From positions 1-34,938 of the forward strand of contig SCQV01000443.1 in the NCBI GenBank assembly GCA_004299085.1: a stretch of 34,938 nucleotides of DNA, given 5' to 3'. This DNA is from Chitinophagaceae bacterium (GTDB lineage Bacteria; Bacteroidota; Bacteroidia; Chitinophagales; Chitinophagaceae). The notes under the pieces are model-generated. The model was not told where the DNA came from. It saw only the letters and a program-made list of their open reading frames with translations, and made no database searches. Of this stretch, positions 7,197 to 15,638 are shown in pieces. Positions within the stretch are counted from its first letter, which is position 1, and the number at the start of each line of letters is the position of its first letter. The translations under genes and the position numbers were made by a program.

Positions 7197-8393
7197 ATGC
7201 TTCAATCCTGTTCAATGAAAGTCATAAATCTCTGGCTGAAATATTTCGGCATGACCATGTTCCTCGCGATGGTAATGACAACGTACGGGGAAAGCCAGAT
7301 TTCTTACAATGAGGTGGATGGAAGGACAAATTCAGCTAATACAGCCGTACCATTTCTCCGTATAGGGCCGGATGCCCGAAGTGGAGCTATGGGAAATGCC
7401 GGTATAGCTTTATCACCGGACGCCAATGCTGTATTCTGGAATCTGTCCAAACTTCCTTTTGCAAATCAGGATATGGGCGCCTCTATTACTTATACACCAT
7501 GGTTGCGTACTATGACCAACGATGTATTCCTGGCTTATCTGAGCGGATATAAAAAATTAGACGATCTGCAGGCCGTAGGAGTTTCCATACGCTATTTTGA
7601 TATGGGCGATATTCAATTAACTAATTTTCAGGGAGAAGATCAGGGTAAAACACATCCCCGGGAATTTTCAATTGATGGGGGCTATTCCCGTAAATTATCA
7701 GATCATTGGTCAACAGGAGTGGCGCTGAGATTTATTCATTCCAATTTGGCATCAGGGGTGAAGCAAGGCGGTACAAGCACTTATAAAGCCGGTAATGCAG
7801 TAGCCGGAGATCTGAGTGTTTATTATGTTTCTCACCAGTTGGATGCTTCTGCTCATCAGCATTCATGGAGCTTTGGTGCAACAGTAACAAACCTTGGAAC
7901 CAAAATTGGTTATACAGGAAACAAATCCGACAAGTATTTTATTCCCACTGATTTAGGGGCCGGAGGTTCTTATACTTACCAGTTTGATAAGAGAAATAAG
8001 CTTACTGGTGCGCTTGATATAAATAAGTTGCTGGTACCCGCTCCCGATACTCTTGATAAAGACCACGATGGCACACCTGATTACCTTCAGAAAAGTGTGT
8101 TAAGTGGAGTTTTCAGTTCTTTTACCGACGCTTCAGGAGGATTTACCGGAGAACTCCATGAACTCATGTATTCTATGGGATTAGAATATTGGTATGATGA
8201 TTTATTCTCGATCAGGGCCGGGTATTATAATGAATACAAAACTATGGGAGACCGAAAATATTTTACGACAGGGATCGGATTAAAATATAAAATGATGGCT
8301 TTGAATTTTTCTTATTTAATTCCATCAGGGAGCGAATCACAAAGAAATCCGCTTGCCAACACAGTGCGGATATCTATTATGGTATGTAAATAA
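7197..8393 (+). CDS. porV: PorV-type T9SS outer-membrane protein
   Basis: PorV (LptO) is an outer-membrane barrel that receives cargo from the T9SS translocon and passes it to the attachment complex. This 398-residue protein has a signal peptide and the family's N-terminal block: TAVPFLRIGPDARSGAMGNA, then a SPDANAVFWNLSKLPFA-type segment, YTPWLR, and AYLSGYKK. Further on are SIRYFDMGDI, the barrel-type PREFSIDGGYSRKLSDHWS, and ALRFIHSN. A second ATG at 7215 gives a more conventional signal peptide and is equally possible. It lies 39 bp after a T9SS cargo gene and 16 bp before susC. Finding PorV inside a utilisation locus is unusual, because the core copy is normally elsewhere, so this may be a dedicated paralogue. 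Confidence 0.87.
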   Translation: MLQSCSMKVINLWLKYFGMTMFLAMVMTTYGESQISYNEVDGRTNSANTAVPFLRIGPDARSGAMGNAGIALSPDANAVFWNLSKLPFANQDMGASITYTPWLRTMTNDVFLAYLSGYKKLDDLQAVGVSIRYFDMGDIQLTNFQGEDQGKTHPREFSIDGGYSRKLSDHWSTGVALRFIHSNLASGVKQGGTSTYKAGNAVAGDLSVYYVSHQLDASAHQHSWSFGATVTNLGTKIGYTGNKSDKYFIPTDLGAGGSYTYQFDKRNKLTGALDINKLLVPAPDTLDKDHDGTPDYLQKSVLSGVFSSFTDASGGFTGELHELMYSMGLEYWYDDLFSIRAGYYNEYKTMGDRKYFTTGIGLKYKMMALNFSYLIPSGSESQRNPLANTVRISIMVCK

Positions 8394-8409
8394 AAATAAA
8401 AATCAGCCT

Positions 8410-11391
8410 ATGCATTTCGAAATAAGACTTTGTATAGTTTATAGTCTAATCATTGGAATGATCGGAATAACGATAAAGGCACAATCGCAGGATAAGAAGG
8501 CTGTGCCGGATACCACCGCCTCCGATACCACTTCGGTAAACGGCGTTCCTATTGATACCAATAAAGTATCAACTGCTGCCATTTTTTTGGAAAATGGTAT
8601 TTCACCGGACAAAACTGCCATATATCCTTATTCTTCCCTCCAGGAAATGCTGAAAGGAAAGGTCGCAGGCGTGTATGTTCAACAGCCAAGTGGAGAACCT
8701 GGTACAGAGATGAGCCTGTTTATCAGAGGAACTGCTATCCCTTATACCTCTCATCAGGATGTGTATAATGCTCAACCCACCGTTATTTTGGATGGAATAC
8801 CTCTTGTAACGGACAATCCTTTTGCTTTCAATATTCAGCAATATGATTTTAACCGTATTGGGCCGGCTACTAACCTGTTGTCAGCAGTTGATCCAAATAA
8901 TATTGCTTCTGTCACCGTATTGAAGGATTTTGCAGATGCAGCTATTTATGGCCCCTGGGCTGCTAACGGGGGGGTAATATTGATTACTACCAAGGCGCCG
9001 GTAGTTGGAGGTCGAAAAATCAGTGTGAATAGTTATATTGGATTTGTTCAACAACCTCATTTATATACAACGAATGCAAGATTTGAGAATAATTTCAGAG
9101 AACCATTTTATGACCGTTATGCCGGTCAGTCCGAGATAGCAAATTACCCCTTATATCTGAGAGATTCTACCAATCCTGCTTATTATGGACCTGCAAACTG
9201 GACGGATCTGTATTTTCAGAACCGGCCTGTATGGGGGTTCGATGCAAGCCTGTCCAGCGGTACGAAGAGAGCTAACTTTCGTTTTGCATTGGGTAATCAA
9301 AAAACTAACAATCCCGGAGATCATACCAAACTGGACCGTTATAATGCTATATTCGAGCTCAACATGGTTCCAATGACGTGGCTAACTATGTCATCAATGA
9401 TTACTGCCACTAGGCTGGAACGCGGTGCCAACACCTATTTACGTGACCGTTTTGCTGAAATACAGTACATACCAGATTTGGCAAATCCGCTTCCTCCAAA
9501 TAAAATTTATTATGCTCAGTATTTACAGCAACAGGGTAAGTCTATTGATGATAATAAATCTAATGTGATTAATGGATATTTTAAAATTTCACTTGATTTC
9601 TCCAAAGATTGGCATTTTATATCCAATTTTGGCTTTAGTTATAATGAAGGGTTAAGAGACCTTTTTTATCCGGGGAGTCTGATGGAAACGGTGAATTATG
9701 TTTCAAATTATTTTGGATATAATCAACGGGTGATGTTAGACAATACACTTCGCTGGCATCATAACTGGAATAAAATCCATGATTTAACGATTGAAGCAGG
9801 CGAAGTATTTCAGTCTGATTATGATCGTTATAATTATTCGTATGCTTATGATGGGCCGAATGATCTTATCAAAATAAATGAATTAAACTCCGATCCCACT
9901 GATTCTGCCGCCTATCTCACTTCCAAGGCATTCCCAAGACAGCTTACCTATATGTTTTTGGATAAAGAACGGCAACGATTACTTTCTTTTTATGGTCACA
10001 TAGCATATCATTATAAAAGCCTTCTGGAGCTGACCATGCTGGTTCGCGCAGATGGATCTTCCAGCGCTCAGCCTGATGACTGGTGGCTAGTTTCTCCCAC
10101 TTTCTCTGCAACATGGAATGTGAAGAATACCTTCTTTGAGGGGGCTAACACAGTAAGTGATTTTAAAGTGCATGCCAGTTGGGGACGAGTGGGGAGACTT
10201 TTAACGGACGACCGTTTTGGGGAAGGCCCCCAATATGTTCCGGATATGTCATTCAATAATAATCCGGTTAAATTTTCTTATGATGGTTTTCCAGGGTTAT
10301 CCCGGCCATATTCTACAGGTTACATAGGTTATGGCATTAAGTGGCCTTATACTGACCAGACCGATATTGGGACCGATATCGGGCTTTTAGAAAACCGGAT
10401 CAATCTCTCGGCAGATGTGTATGACAAGATTGATAACAATATGCTTTTCGAAATCCCTGGCGCCCAGGAATATGGTTACACGGGCATTTATAAAAATGGT
10501 ATGAAAGTACGTAACCGGGGTGTTGACGTTAGCTTCCAGGCAGATGTGTTGCCCAAGACAAGCAAATTACGCTGGTATCCTACTTTTAATTTTAATTATA
10601 ATCAAAACGTATTACTTGCGCTACCGGATGGATTGCAGCAAATAATTATAGGCGATGGTATGACAGCAAGGATGTTAAAGGTTGGCCATGCCATAGATCA
10701 ATTCTGGCTGCTGAAAAACAATGGAATCTATAATAAAGAAAGCGAGATACCACTAAATCCACAGACGGGTCAGAAAATAACCTATAAAGGCACTCCTATA
10801 GAAGCGGGTGATCCTGTATGGAAAGATCTGAATGGTGATTATACGATCAATGATCAGGATAAGGTCATGACGGGGCATTATTTACCTAAGATATCAGGGG
10901 GCTTTGGTAGTGATTTTCTTTATAAAAATTTCACTCTGAGCTTTTCGTGCTATTACGTAATGGGTCGGCAGATCATGAATCAGGATGTAGCTAATCATTT
11001 GGATTTTGCCAACAGGGAGGGACAGATATCCATGGATGCCATTAAGGAAATCACCTTCTGGGAGAAGAATGAAGATTACTCCCGTTACCCTATGTATAAT
11101 CCGTGGAGTAAGGTAGAACCCTATCAGACAGATCAGGATCTATTTCTGGAAAATGGTTCTTTTCTAAAGTTACGAAGCGTATCCCTTCAGTACGATATTA
11201 CAGAAGCCAGATGGTGGAATAAAAAATCTATTATTCATAATTTGACGGTTTATGCGACCGCAGAAAATTTATTTACGATTACGCCGTATAGCGGGCGTGA
11301 TCCTGAGCTTGTATATTATAATGGCGTGGACAATGGCTATGGTTTGCCAATTCCCAGAACTTATACGATAGGATTGAAAATGGATTTTTAA
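8410..11391 (+). CDS. SusC/RagA-family TonB-dependent transporter (first copy)
   Basis: This 993-residue outer-membrane transporter imports oligosaccharides in partnership with the SusD lipoprotein encoded 21 bp downstream. A signal peptide ends near residue 25, followed by a Ser/Thr/Asp-rich linker. The plug starts around 78 (SLQEMLKGKVAGVYVQQPSG, then LFIRG, PTVILDGIP and a TVLKDFADAAIYGPWAANG-like segment), and the barrel ends in IGLKMDF with the terminal aromatic. It lacks the N-terminal carboxypeptidase-regulatory-like domain and an evident TonB box, both of which the second SusC (15631) has. The ATG at 8410 is used; the longer frame starts with TTG at 8353 inside porV and would bury the signal peptide. 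Energy coupling may differ from the second copy. Confidence 0.93.
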   Translation: MHFEIRLCIVYSLIIGMIGITIKAQSQDKKAVPDTTASDTTSVNGVPIDTNKVSTAAIFLENGISPDKTAIYPYSSLQEMLKGKVAGVYVQQPSGEPGTEMSLFIRGTAIPYTSHQDVYNAQPTVILDGIPLVTDNPFAFNIQQYDFNRIGPATNLLSAVDPNNIASVTVLKDFADAAIYGPWAANGGVILITTKAPVVGGRKISVNSYIGFVQQPHLYTTNARFENNFREPFYDRYAGQSEIANYPLYLRDSTNPAYYGPANWTDLYFQNRPVWGFDASLSSGTKRANFRFALGNQKTNNPGDHTKLDRYNAIFELNMVPMTWLTMSSMITATRLERGANTYLRDRFAEIQYIPDLANPLPPNKIYYAQYLQQQGKSIDDNKSNVINGYFKISLDFSKDWHFISNFGFSYNEGLRDLFYPGSLMETVNYVSNYFGYNQRVMLDNTLRWHHNWNKIHDLTIEAGEVFQSDYDRYNYSYAYDGPNDLIKINELNSDPTDSAAYLTSKAFPRQLTYMFLDKERQRLLSFYGHIAYHYKSLLELTMLVRADGSSSAQPDDWWLVSPTFSATWNVKNTFFEGANTVSDFKVHASWGRVGRLLTDDRFGEGPQYVPDMSFNNNPVKFSYDGFPGLSRPYSTGYIGYGIKWPYTDQTDIGTDIGLLENRINLSADVYDKIDNNMLFEIPGAQEYGYTGIYKNGMKVRNRGVDVSFQADVLPKTSKLRWYPTFNFNYNQNVLLALPDGLQQIIIGDGMTARMLKVGHAIDQFWLLKNNGIYNKESEIPLNPQTGQKITYKGTPIEAGDPVWKDLNGDYTINDQDKVMTGHYLPKISGGFGSDFLYKNFTLSFSCYYVMGRQIMNQDVANHLDFANREGQISMDAIKEITFWEKNEDYSRYPMYNPWSKVEPYQTDQDLFLENGSFLKLRSVSLQYDITEARWWNKKSIIHNLTVYATAENLFTITPYSGRDPELVYYNGVDNGYGLPIPRTYTIGLKMDF

Positions 11392-11412
11392 GGTTTCGTA
11401 AAACGATATAAG

Positions 11413-12933
11413 ATGAGGCGTTCTAAGTTTTTATTTATTTCCGTGCTTATGTGCAGTCTGGCCTTTTCGGGCTGTAAAAAAATATTAGATATTCATTCTA
11501 CTCATGCAGTAGATGAAGCAAATTTCTGGAATTCGCATGATGATACCCGGGCAGCCTTGATAGGGGCCTATGGATTAATGCGTGCCGCCCTGGCAAATGA
11601 TGATGCCTGGTGGATGTATGGAGACTTGCGGGAAGGAGATTTTACTTCTCTGAGCCGGATAGATATCCAATCTATCATAGATGGTAAGTTGAACACACCC
11701 TATCCACTGTTAAATGATCTTTCTGATTGGAGGCGTTTTTATGCGGTAATCAATGCCTGTAATATGTTTCTGGAACATGTAGGTGAAGTAAAAGCCAGGG
11801 ACTCGAAATACAGTGAGCAAAATATGCAGGTAGATATAGCTCAGATACGGACTTTAAGAGCATTTGCCTATTTTCTGATGGTACGAATTTGGGGGGATGT
11901 ACCTCTTATAACTGAGTCGCATGATGGAGAATTTAAACCTAAAGGACGAGACAGTCAACAAAAAGTATTGGCATTCTGTGAACAGGAGTTGCTGGCCGCA
12001 GTGAAATATCTTCCTTATCTCTATAGCTCTGATGATCCTTTGCAACAAGGTCAATATTATAACGAAGATGCCGGTACATGGAATGGCGCTTTAGTTAGGA
12101 AATTGAGTGCTTATTCTATATTAGCTCATGTAGAGGCATGGCAGGGCAAATATGCGGACGTAGCAGCTTACACAAAATTTATTCTGGATAATTACAGCCA
12201 GGGAGGTCACTCATTTTTAGCTATTGATCAGTTAACCAACAGTAATGGTTTTTTCTCAGGGAGGCAGTATAATCATATACTGGCATTTGATTTCCTGTGG
12301 AATAACACAGATGCGTCCAATTCCGGCCATCTTGAAGATTTAACGCTTGCACAACCTCTGATAAATAAACAATCACCGGATATATATGTATCCAAAGATT
12401 CTATTCTTTCCATTTTCAATCTGCCTAATGATGAACGTTTCAGTCTGGATACTTTGACGGGGCAGCCTACTTCTGAAAATTATTTCACAAACTTTAACAG
12501 TAGCATTCCCATATTTAGCAAGATTAAAGTAATACGGGATGGCAATTCAACGGATCCCAGTTTACGGATTTATGGGAGTGCCATCATTTTTACCCGTCTG
12601 GAGGAAATTGTTTTATTACGTGCTGAAGCGCTTGCAATCATAGGTGATAGAAATGGTGCAATTACTTTACTGAACCAGGTTCGTGATGAGCGGGATGTGG
12701 CTCATTATAATCAAGCTGATGATGGGGATTTGATAACGGCCATTTTCCGTGAAAGGCGTAAAGAATTGATGGGTGAGGGCTGGCGCTGGTATGATCTTAT
12801 ACGCTACAACAAAATCAAGCAAAACAATCCTGCATTTATGCAGCTCATTAGAAGTGGGGGTATTTACTGGCCTGTTTCAGATGATATTATTGCCCAAAAC
12901 AAATTGATTACACAGAATCCTTATTGGAGATAA
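11413..12933 (+). CDS. SusD/RagB-family lipoprotein (first copy)
   Basis: This 506-residue surface lipoprotein acts as the lid of the SusC transporter and captures glycans. A lipoprotein signal ends at SGC (Cys20), giving a mature start CKKILD. The helical TPR-like scaffold shows RTLRAFAYFLMVRIWGDVPL (~145-165) and the conserved C-terminal blocks LLRAEALA, LLNQVRDER and RRKELMGEGWRWYDLIRYN (~395-465). It ends in NPYWR, typical of the family. The length is normal. It pairs with the SusC gene 21 bp upstream and is followed 14 bp later by a binding lipoprotein. Confidence 0.93.
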   Translation: MRRSKFLFISVLMCSLAFSGCKKILDIHSTHAVDEANFWNSHDDTRAALIGAYGLMRAALANDDAWWMYGDLREGDFTSLSRIDIQSIIDGKLNTPYPLLNDLSDWRRFYAVINACNMFLEHVGEVKARDSKYSEQNMQVDIAQIRTLRAFAYFLMVRIWGDVPLITESHDGEFKPKGRDSQQKVLAFCEQELLAAVKYLPYLYSSDDPLQQGQYYNEDAGTWNGALVRKLSAYSILAHVEAWQGKYADVAAYTKFILDNYSQGGHSFLAIDQLTNSNGFFSGRQYNHILAFDFLWNNTDASNSGHLEDLTLAQPLINKQSPDIYVSKDSILSIFNLPNDERFSLDTLTGQPTSENYFTNFNSSIPIFSKIKVIRDGNSTDPSLRIYGSAIIFTRLEEIVLLRAEALAIIGDRNGAITLLNQVRDERDVAHYNQADDGDLITAIFRERRKELMGEGWRWYDLIRYNKIKQNNPAFMQLIRSGGIYWPVSDDIIAQNKLITQNPYWR

Positions 12934-12947
12934 AAAATCTATTGCTG

Positions 12948-14549
12948 ATGAATAAGAAAATATTCTCTTATGAAATTGTCGCTGCAGGCCTGGCTTTATG
13001 TTTATATGCCGGTTGCCGGAGGGATACTGGCTTTTACCAGGCTAAAGAGTCGGTGCATCAGTTCTCCGGCAACAGCTATGATTTTCTAAAAAGTCAAAAA
13101 GGTATTTATGATTCCTTTCTATATGTGTTAGATCGTGTGGGCTTAGCTGATAGTCTAAAGAATGGGAGTTATACCATTTTCGCGCCTACGAATGCCAGTT
13201 TTCAACAGGCCATTGCCAGTGTGAACCAGTTGAGAGCTATACAGGGAAGACCGGCTCAATATTTATCAACCATACCGTTGAATCAGCTAGATACCCTGAC
13301 CTGCCGATATATAATTAAAGGAGTAGTTCCTTCTGATAGCATGACTGAGCAGGACGGAAAAGCTTTGACTGCTGTTCGTTATGATTATCCTATGCAGGGT
13401 AAGCTGGTATCTACAAGTGCGGAAGGTTACGTAGGAGGAGGTCCGCAGATTATCCAGTACAGTGATACTAAAGGGGTTATTTATACTCGCCAATGGAGTA
13501 CCAGTAATACTGTCGCTATTGACATTAAGACCTCTAACGGGCTAATTAATGTGTTGGCTGCCGATCATGTATTCGGGTTCGATGAGTTTATTCAGCGGAT
13601 GGATCCCACTTATTCTACTCCCTTTAATGGTATTCCGCTTCCTATTCCAGGACAGATTGGACTTAACCAATATGACCTGGGTGGAGAACTAGTAGCTTAT
13701 CATGACAATGATGCCAGTAATATTGGGGGGCAATACCGCCCGACAGAGGGCGTGGATATTGAAGTTTCTGGCGGTGGTGAGAATGGATATGATGTAGGTT
13801 GGACCAACCCTTTAGAATGGATGAATTATACTGTGAATATTGCAGATACAGGGCATTATCTCATGTTGCTTCGAGCATCTTCTCCTGTAGGAGATGCTAC
13901 GCTCCATTTTGAACTCGACAATAGACGTCTTACGGGAGAAATAAAGATTGCAAACACTCTTGGTTGGCAAAACTATTCTAATATTTCTGTGCCTGTCGTA
14001 TTTCCTGTAAAGGGGGTACATGTGCTGAGGATTGTTTATGACTATGCTCAATATAATCTTCGCTTTTTAGTATTTCTTCCGGATGGCAAACCTTTTCCTG
14101 TACCTGGAACCATTCCGGCAATTGCGTTTAATCCGGGAGGTGAAGGAGTTGGTTATCATGATGATGATGCTTCTAATAATGGAGGACAGTATAGGCCACA
14201 GGAAGGCGTAGATATAGAACAAACAAAAGAAGACGGTGGCTATGATATAGGCTGGACTAATCCTGGAGAGTGGATGGATTACACCATAGATGTAAAGAAT
14301 ACAGGACAATATATGCTGGCCGTAACAGCCGGTAGCCCCAATGATGCTAATACCAATGGTAGTTTTCGGGTTGAAATAGACGGGAAAGACATTACAGGTC
14401 CTATGGATTGCCCTAATACCGGTGGATACCAGAACTGGAAAGATGCAACCAAACTCGTTTATCTCGAAAAAGGGGTTCATGTCATGAGGCTATATGAACT
14501 ATCGGGTGCTTATAATCTGAGGAAATATACGTTTACGGCGATGCAATAA
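12948..14549 (+). CDS. Fasciclin-CBM6-CBM6 surface lipoprotein
   Basis: This 533-residue lipoprotein has a lipobox ending YAGC (Cys23; mature CRRD). A fasciclin/FAS1 domain follows (~35-210, with YTIFAPTNASFQ and LINVLAADHVFG), then two family-6-like carbohydrate-binding modules (~220-370 and ~385-533). Both modules carry EGVDIE, a YDxGWTNPxEWMxYT segment and a C-terminal GVHVLRI/GVHVMRL. CBM6 modules bind xylan, beta-glucans or other glycans, so the protein probably displays glycan binding at the surface and anchors through the fasciclin domain. ATG 12948 is used; the longer frame begins at TTG 12924 inside susD. Fusion of fasciclin with two CBM6 modules is uncommon. The CBM family call is from motif resemblance and could be a neighbouring CBM family. 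Confidence 0.78.
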   Translation: MNKKIFSYEIVAAGLALCLYAGCRRDTGFYQAKESVHQFSGNSYDFLKSQKGIYDSFLYVLDRVGLADSLKNGSYTIFAPTNASFQQAIASVNQLRAIQGRPAQYLSTIPLNQLDTLTCRYIIKGVVPSDSMTEQDGKALTAVRYDYPMQGKLVSTSAEGYVGGGPQIIQYSDTKGVIYTRQWSTSNTVAIDIKTSNGLINVLAADHVFGFDEFIQRMDPTYSTPFNGIPLPIPGQIGLNQYDLGGELVAYHDNDASNIGGQYRPTEGVDIEVSGGGENGYDVGWTNPLEWMNYTVNIADTGHYLMLLRASSPVGDATLHFELDNRRLTGEIKIANTLGWQNYSNISVPVVFPVKGVHVLRIVYDYAQYNLRFLVFLPDGKPFPVPGTIPAIAFNPGGEGVGYHDDDASNNGGQYRPQEGVDIEQTKEDGGYDIGWTNPGEWMDYTIDVKNTGQYMLAVTAGSPNDANTNGSFRVEIDGKDITGPMDCPNTGGYQNWKDATKLVYLEKGVHVMRLYELSGAYNLRKYTFTAMQ

Positions 14550-14573
14550 CATAATACCATAAAATAATTTTTT

Positions 14574-15638
14574 ATGACCAGGATATTGAACCATACATTG
14601 TTGATAATAATTGCAGGGGGAATAATGATCTGTACATCCTGTAAGAAATGGCTTCCTGCAGACCTTAACTATTTAAGCCCGCAAGCCACTTACACACAAA
14701 CAGAATTCCAACCGGTATTAGGAAGAACGACGGAATATTCTTTAATATTTAATACTGATAATTCAAATACTCCCATTCATTTTCAGATCACCAACGTGAG
14801 ATATCGTACTACCGGACAGCCAACTAATGATCTTGAAAAAGAAATACCGGTGACTATATGGAAACAAGCCTATACGGGTTACGAGACTTCTGTTGCTGAG
14901 ATCGATGCTAAAAGAACCACTGAGATGCATTCTATATGGGAAGTAAGACCCACCTCAGGAGACTTTATCCTTTGGGCGGAAGCTGACAGCACTATGCTAC
15001 ACCAACAACCCGACTCAGGATATCTTTTTGATGTGATAGCTTCCAATTCAGGTGGGAAAAACGTGTATCATGATCTGGTATTGGACCCGCTTAGGCAAGA
15101 ACCGTATGAACCTTATGACCACGATCCAATTACAGGAGATAGATCGAAAATATATCCCAATCCATTGGACTCATCTCAATTCTCTTTTAATTATATCCAT
15201 CCGGCTTCATTGACGAATGTGATAGGCGACAGTACAGATTTGCCGATGAATGTGGACAGTGTACGTGTTCTTTTTCGTAAAACAGGTAATGGGAATACAC
15301 TTACGTTTAAATTTTTGGATAAAGACTCATTACCTATCAACCCGGCAAGCTTCAACGATACAAAATGGGACAGTTTAGTGCATGGATTTAATGTAAAAGT
15401 TACGGATGAATATGTGCGCTATGATGTGGCGTATCCCATCCCGGTAGTACACTACCCGACGAGATTCACTACCAGCGATGGATCAGAGGCCTCTGTCAAT
15501 TTTTCTTTTGACCGGATTGCTTTTGGGAATGTGAGGCAGGTTTGTTCAGTGGCTTTCAATTTTGCTATTTACCAGAAAGGTGATTGGGAGGTAATATTTT
15601 ATTTCTATAGTGATAATCCAAAGTTCAGAAATGAATGA
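14574..15638 (+). CDS. DUF5007-like lipoprotein of the SusCD locus
   Basis: This 354-residue protein has a lipoprotein signal peptide ending TSC (Cys23; mature CKKWLPADLNYLSP). The rest looks beta-rich with no catalytic motif. It resembles the DUF5007-type lipoproteins that sit between SusCD pairs and fasciclin proteins in Bacteroidota; that match is from memory and tentative. It lies 24 bp after the fasciclin-CBM6 gene, and its stop (15636-15638) overlaps the ATG at 15631 of the second susC by 8 bp (ATGAATGA), so translation of the two is probably coupled. A role as an accessory surface glycan-binding protein is inferred from location only. Confidence 0.6.
   Translation: MTRILNHTLLIIIAGGIMICTSCKKWLPADLNYLSPQATYTQTEFQPVLGRTTEYSLIFNTDNSNTPIHFQITNVRYRTTGQPTNDLEKEIPVTIWKQAYTGYETSVAEIDAKRTTEMHSIWEVRPTSGDFILWAEADSTMLHQQPDSGYLFDVIASNSGGKNVYHDLVLDPLRQEPYEPYDHDPITGDRSKIYPNPLDSSQFSFNYIHPASLTNVIGDSTDLPMNVDSVRVLFRKTGNGNTLTFKFLDKDSLPINPASFNDTKWDSLVHGFNVKVTDEYVRYDVAYPIPVVHYPTRFTTSDGSEASVNFSFDRIAFGNVRQVCSVAFNFAIYQKGDWEVIFYFYSDNPKFRNE

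Noticed and set aside
12589..12640. AAGCGCTT core in susD1 as an operator
   Set aside because: It encodes the conserved AEALA motif of SusD, so codon choice explains it.
14067..14480. 137-codon minus-strand ORF
   Set aside because: It lies wholly antisense to the second CBM6 module of a well-supported gene; the product has no family features.
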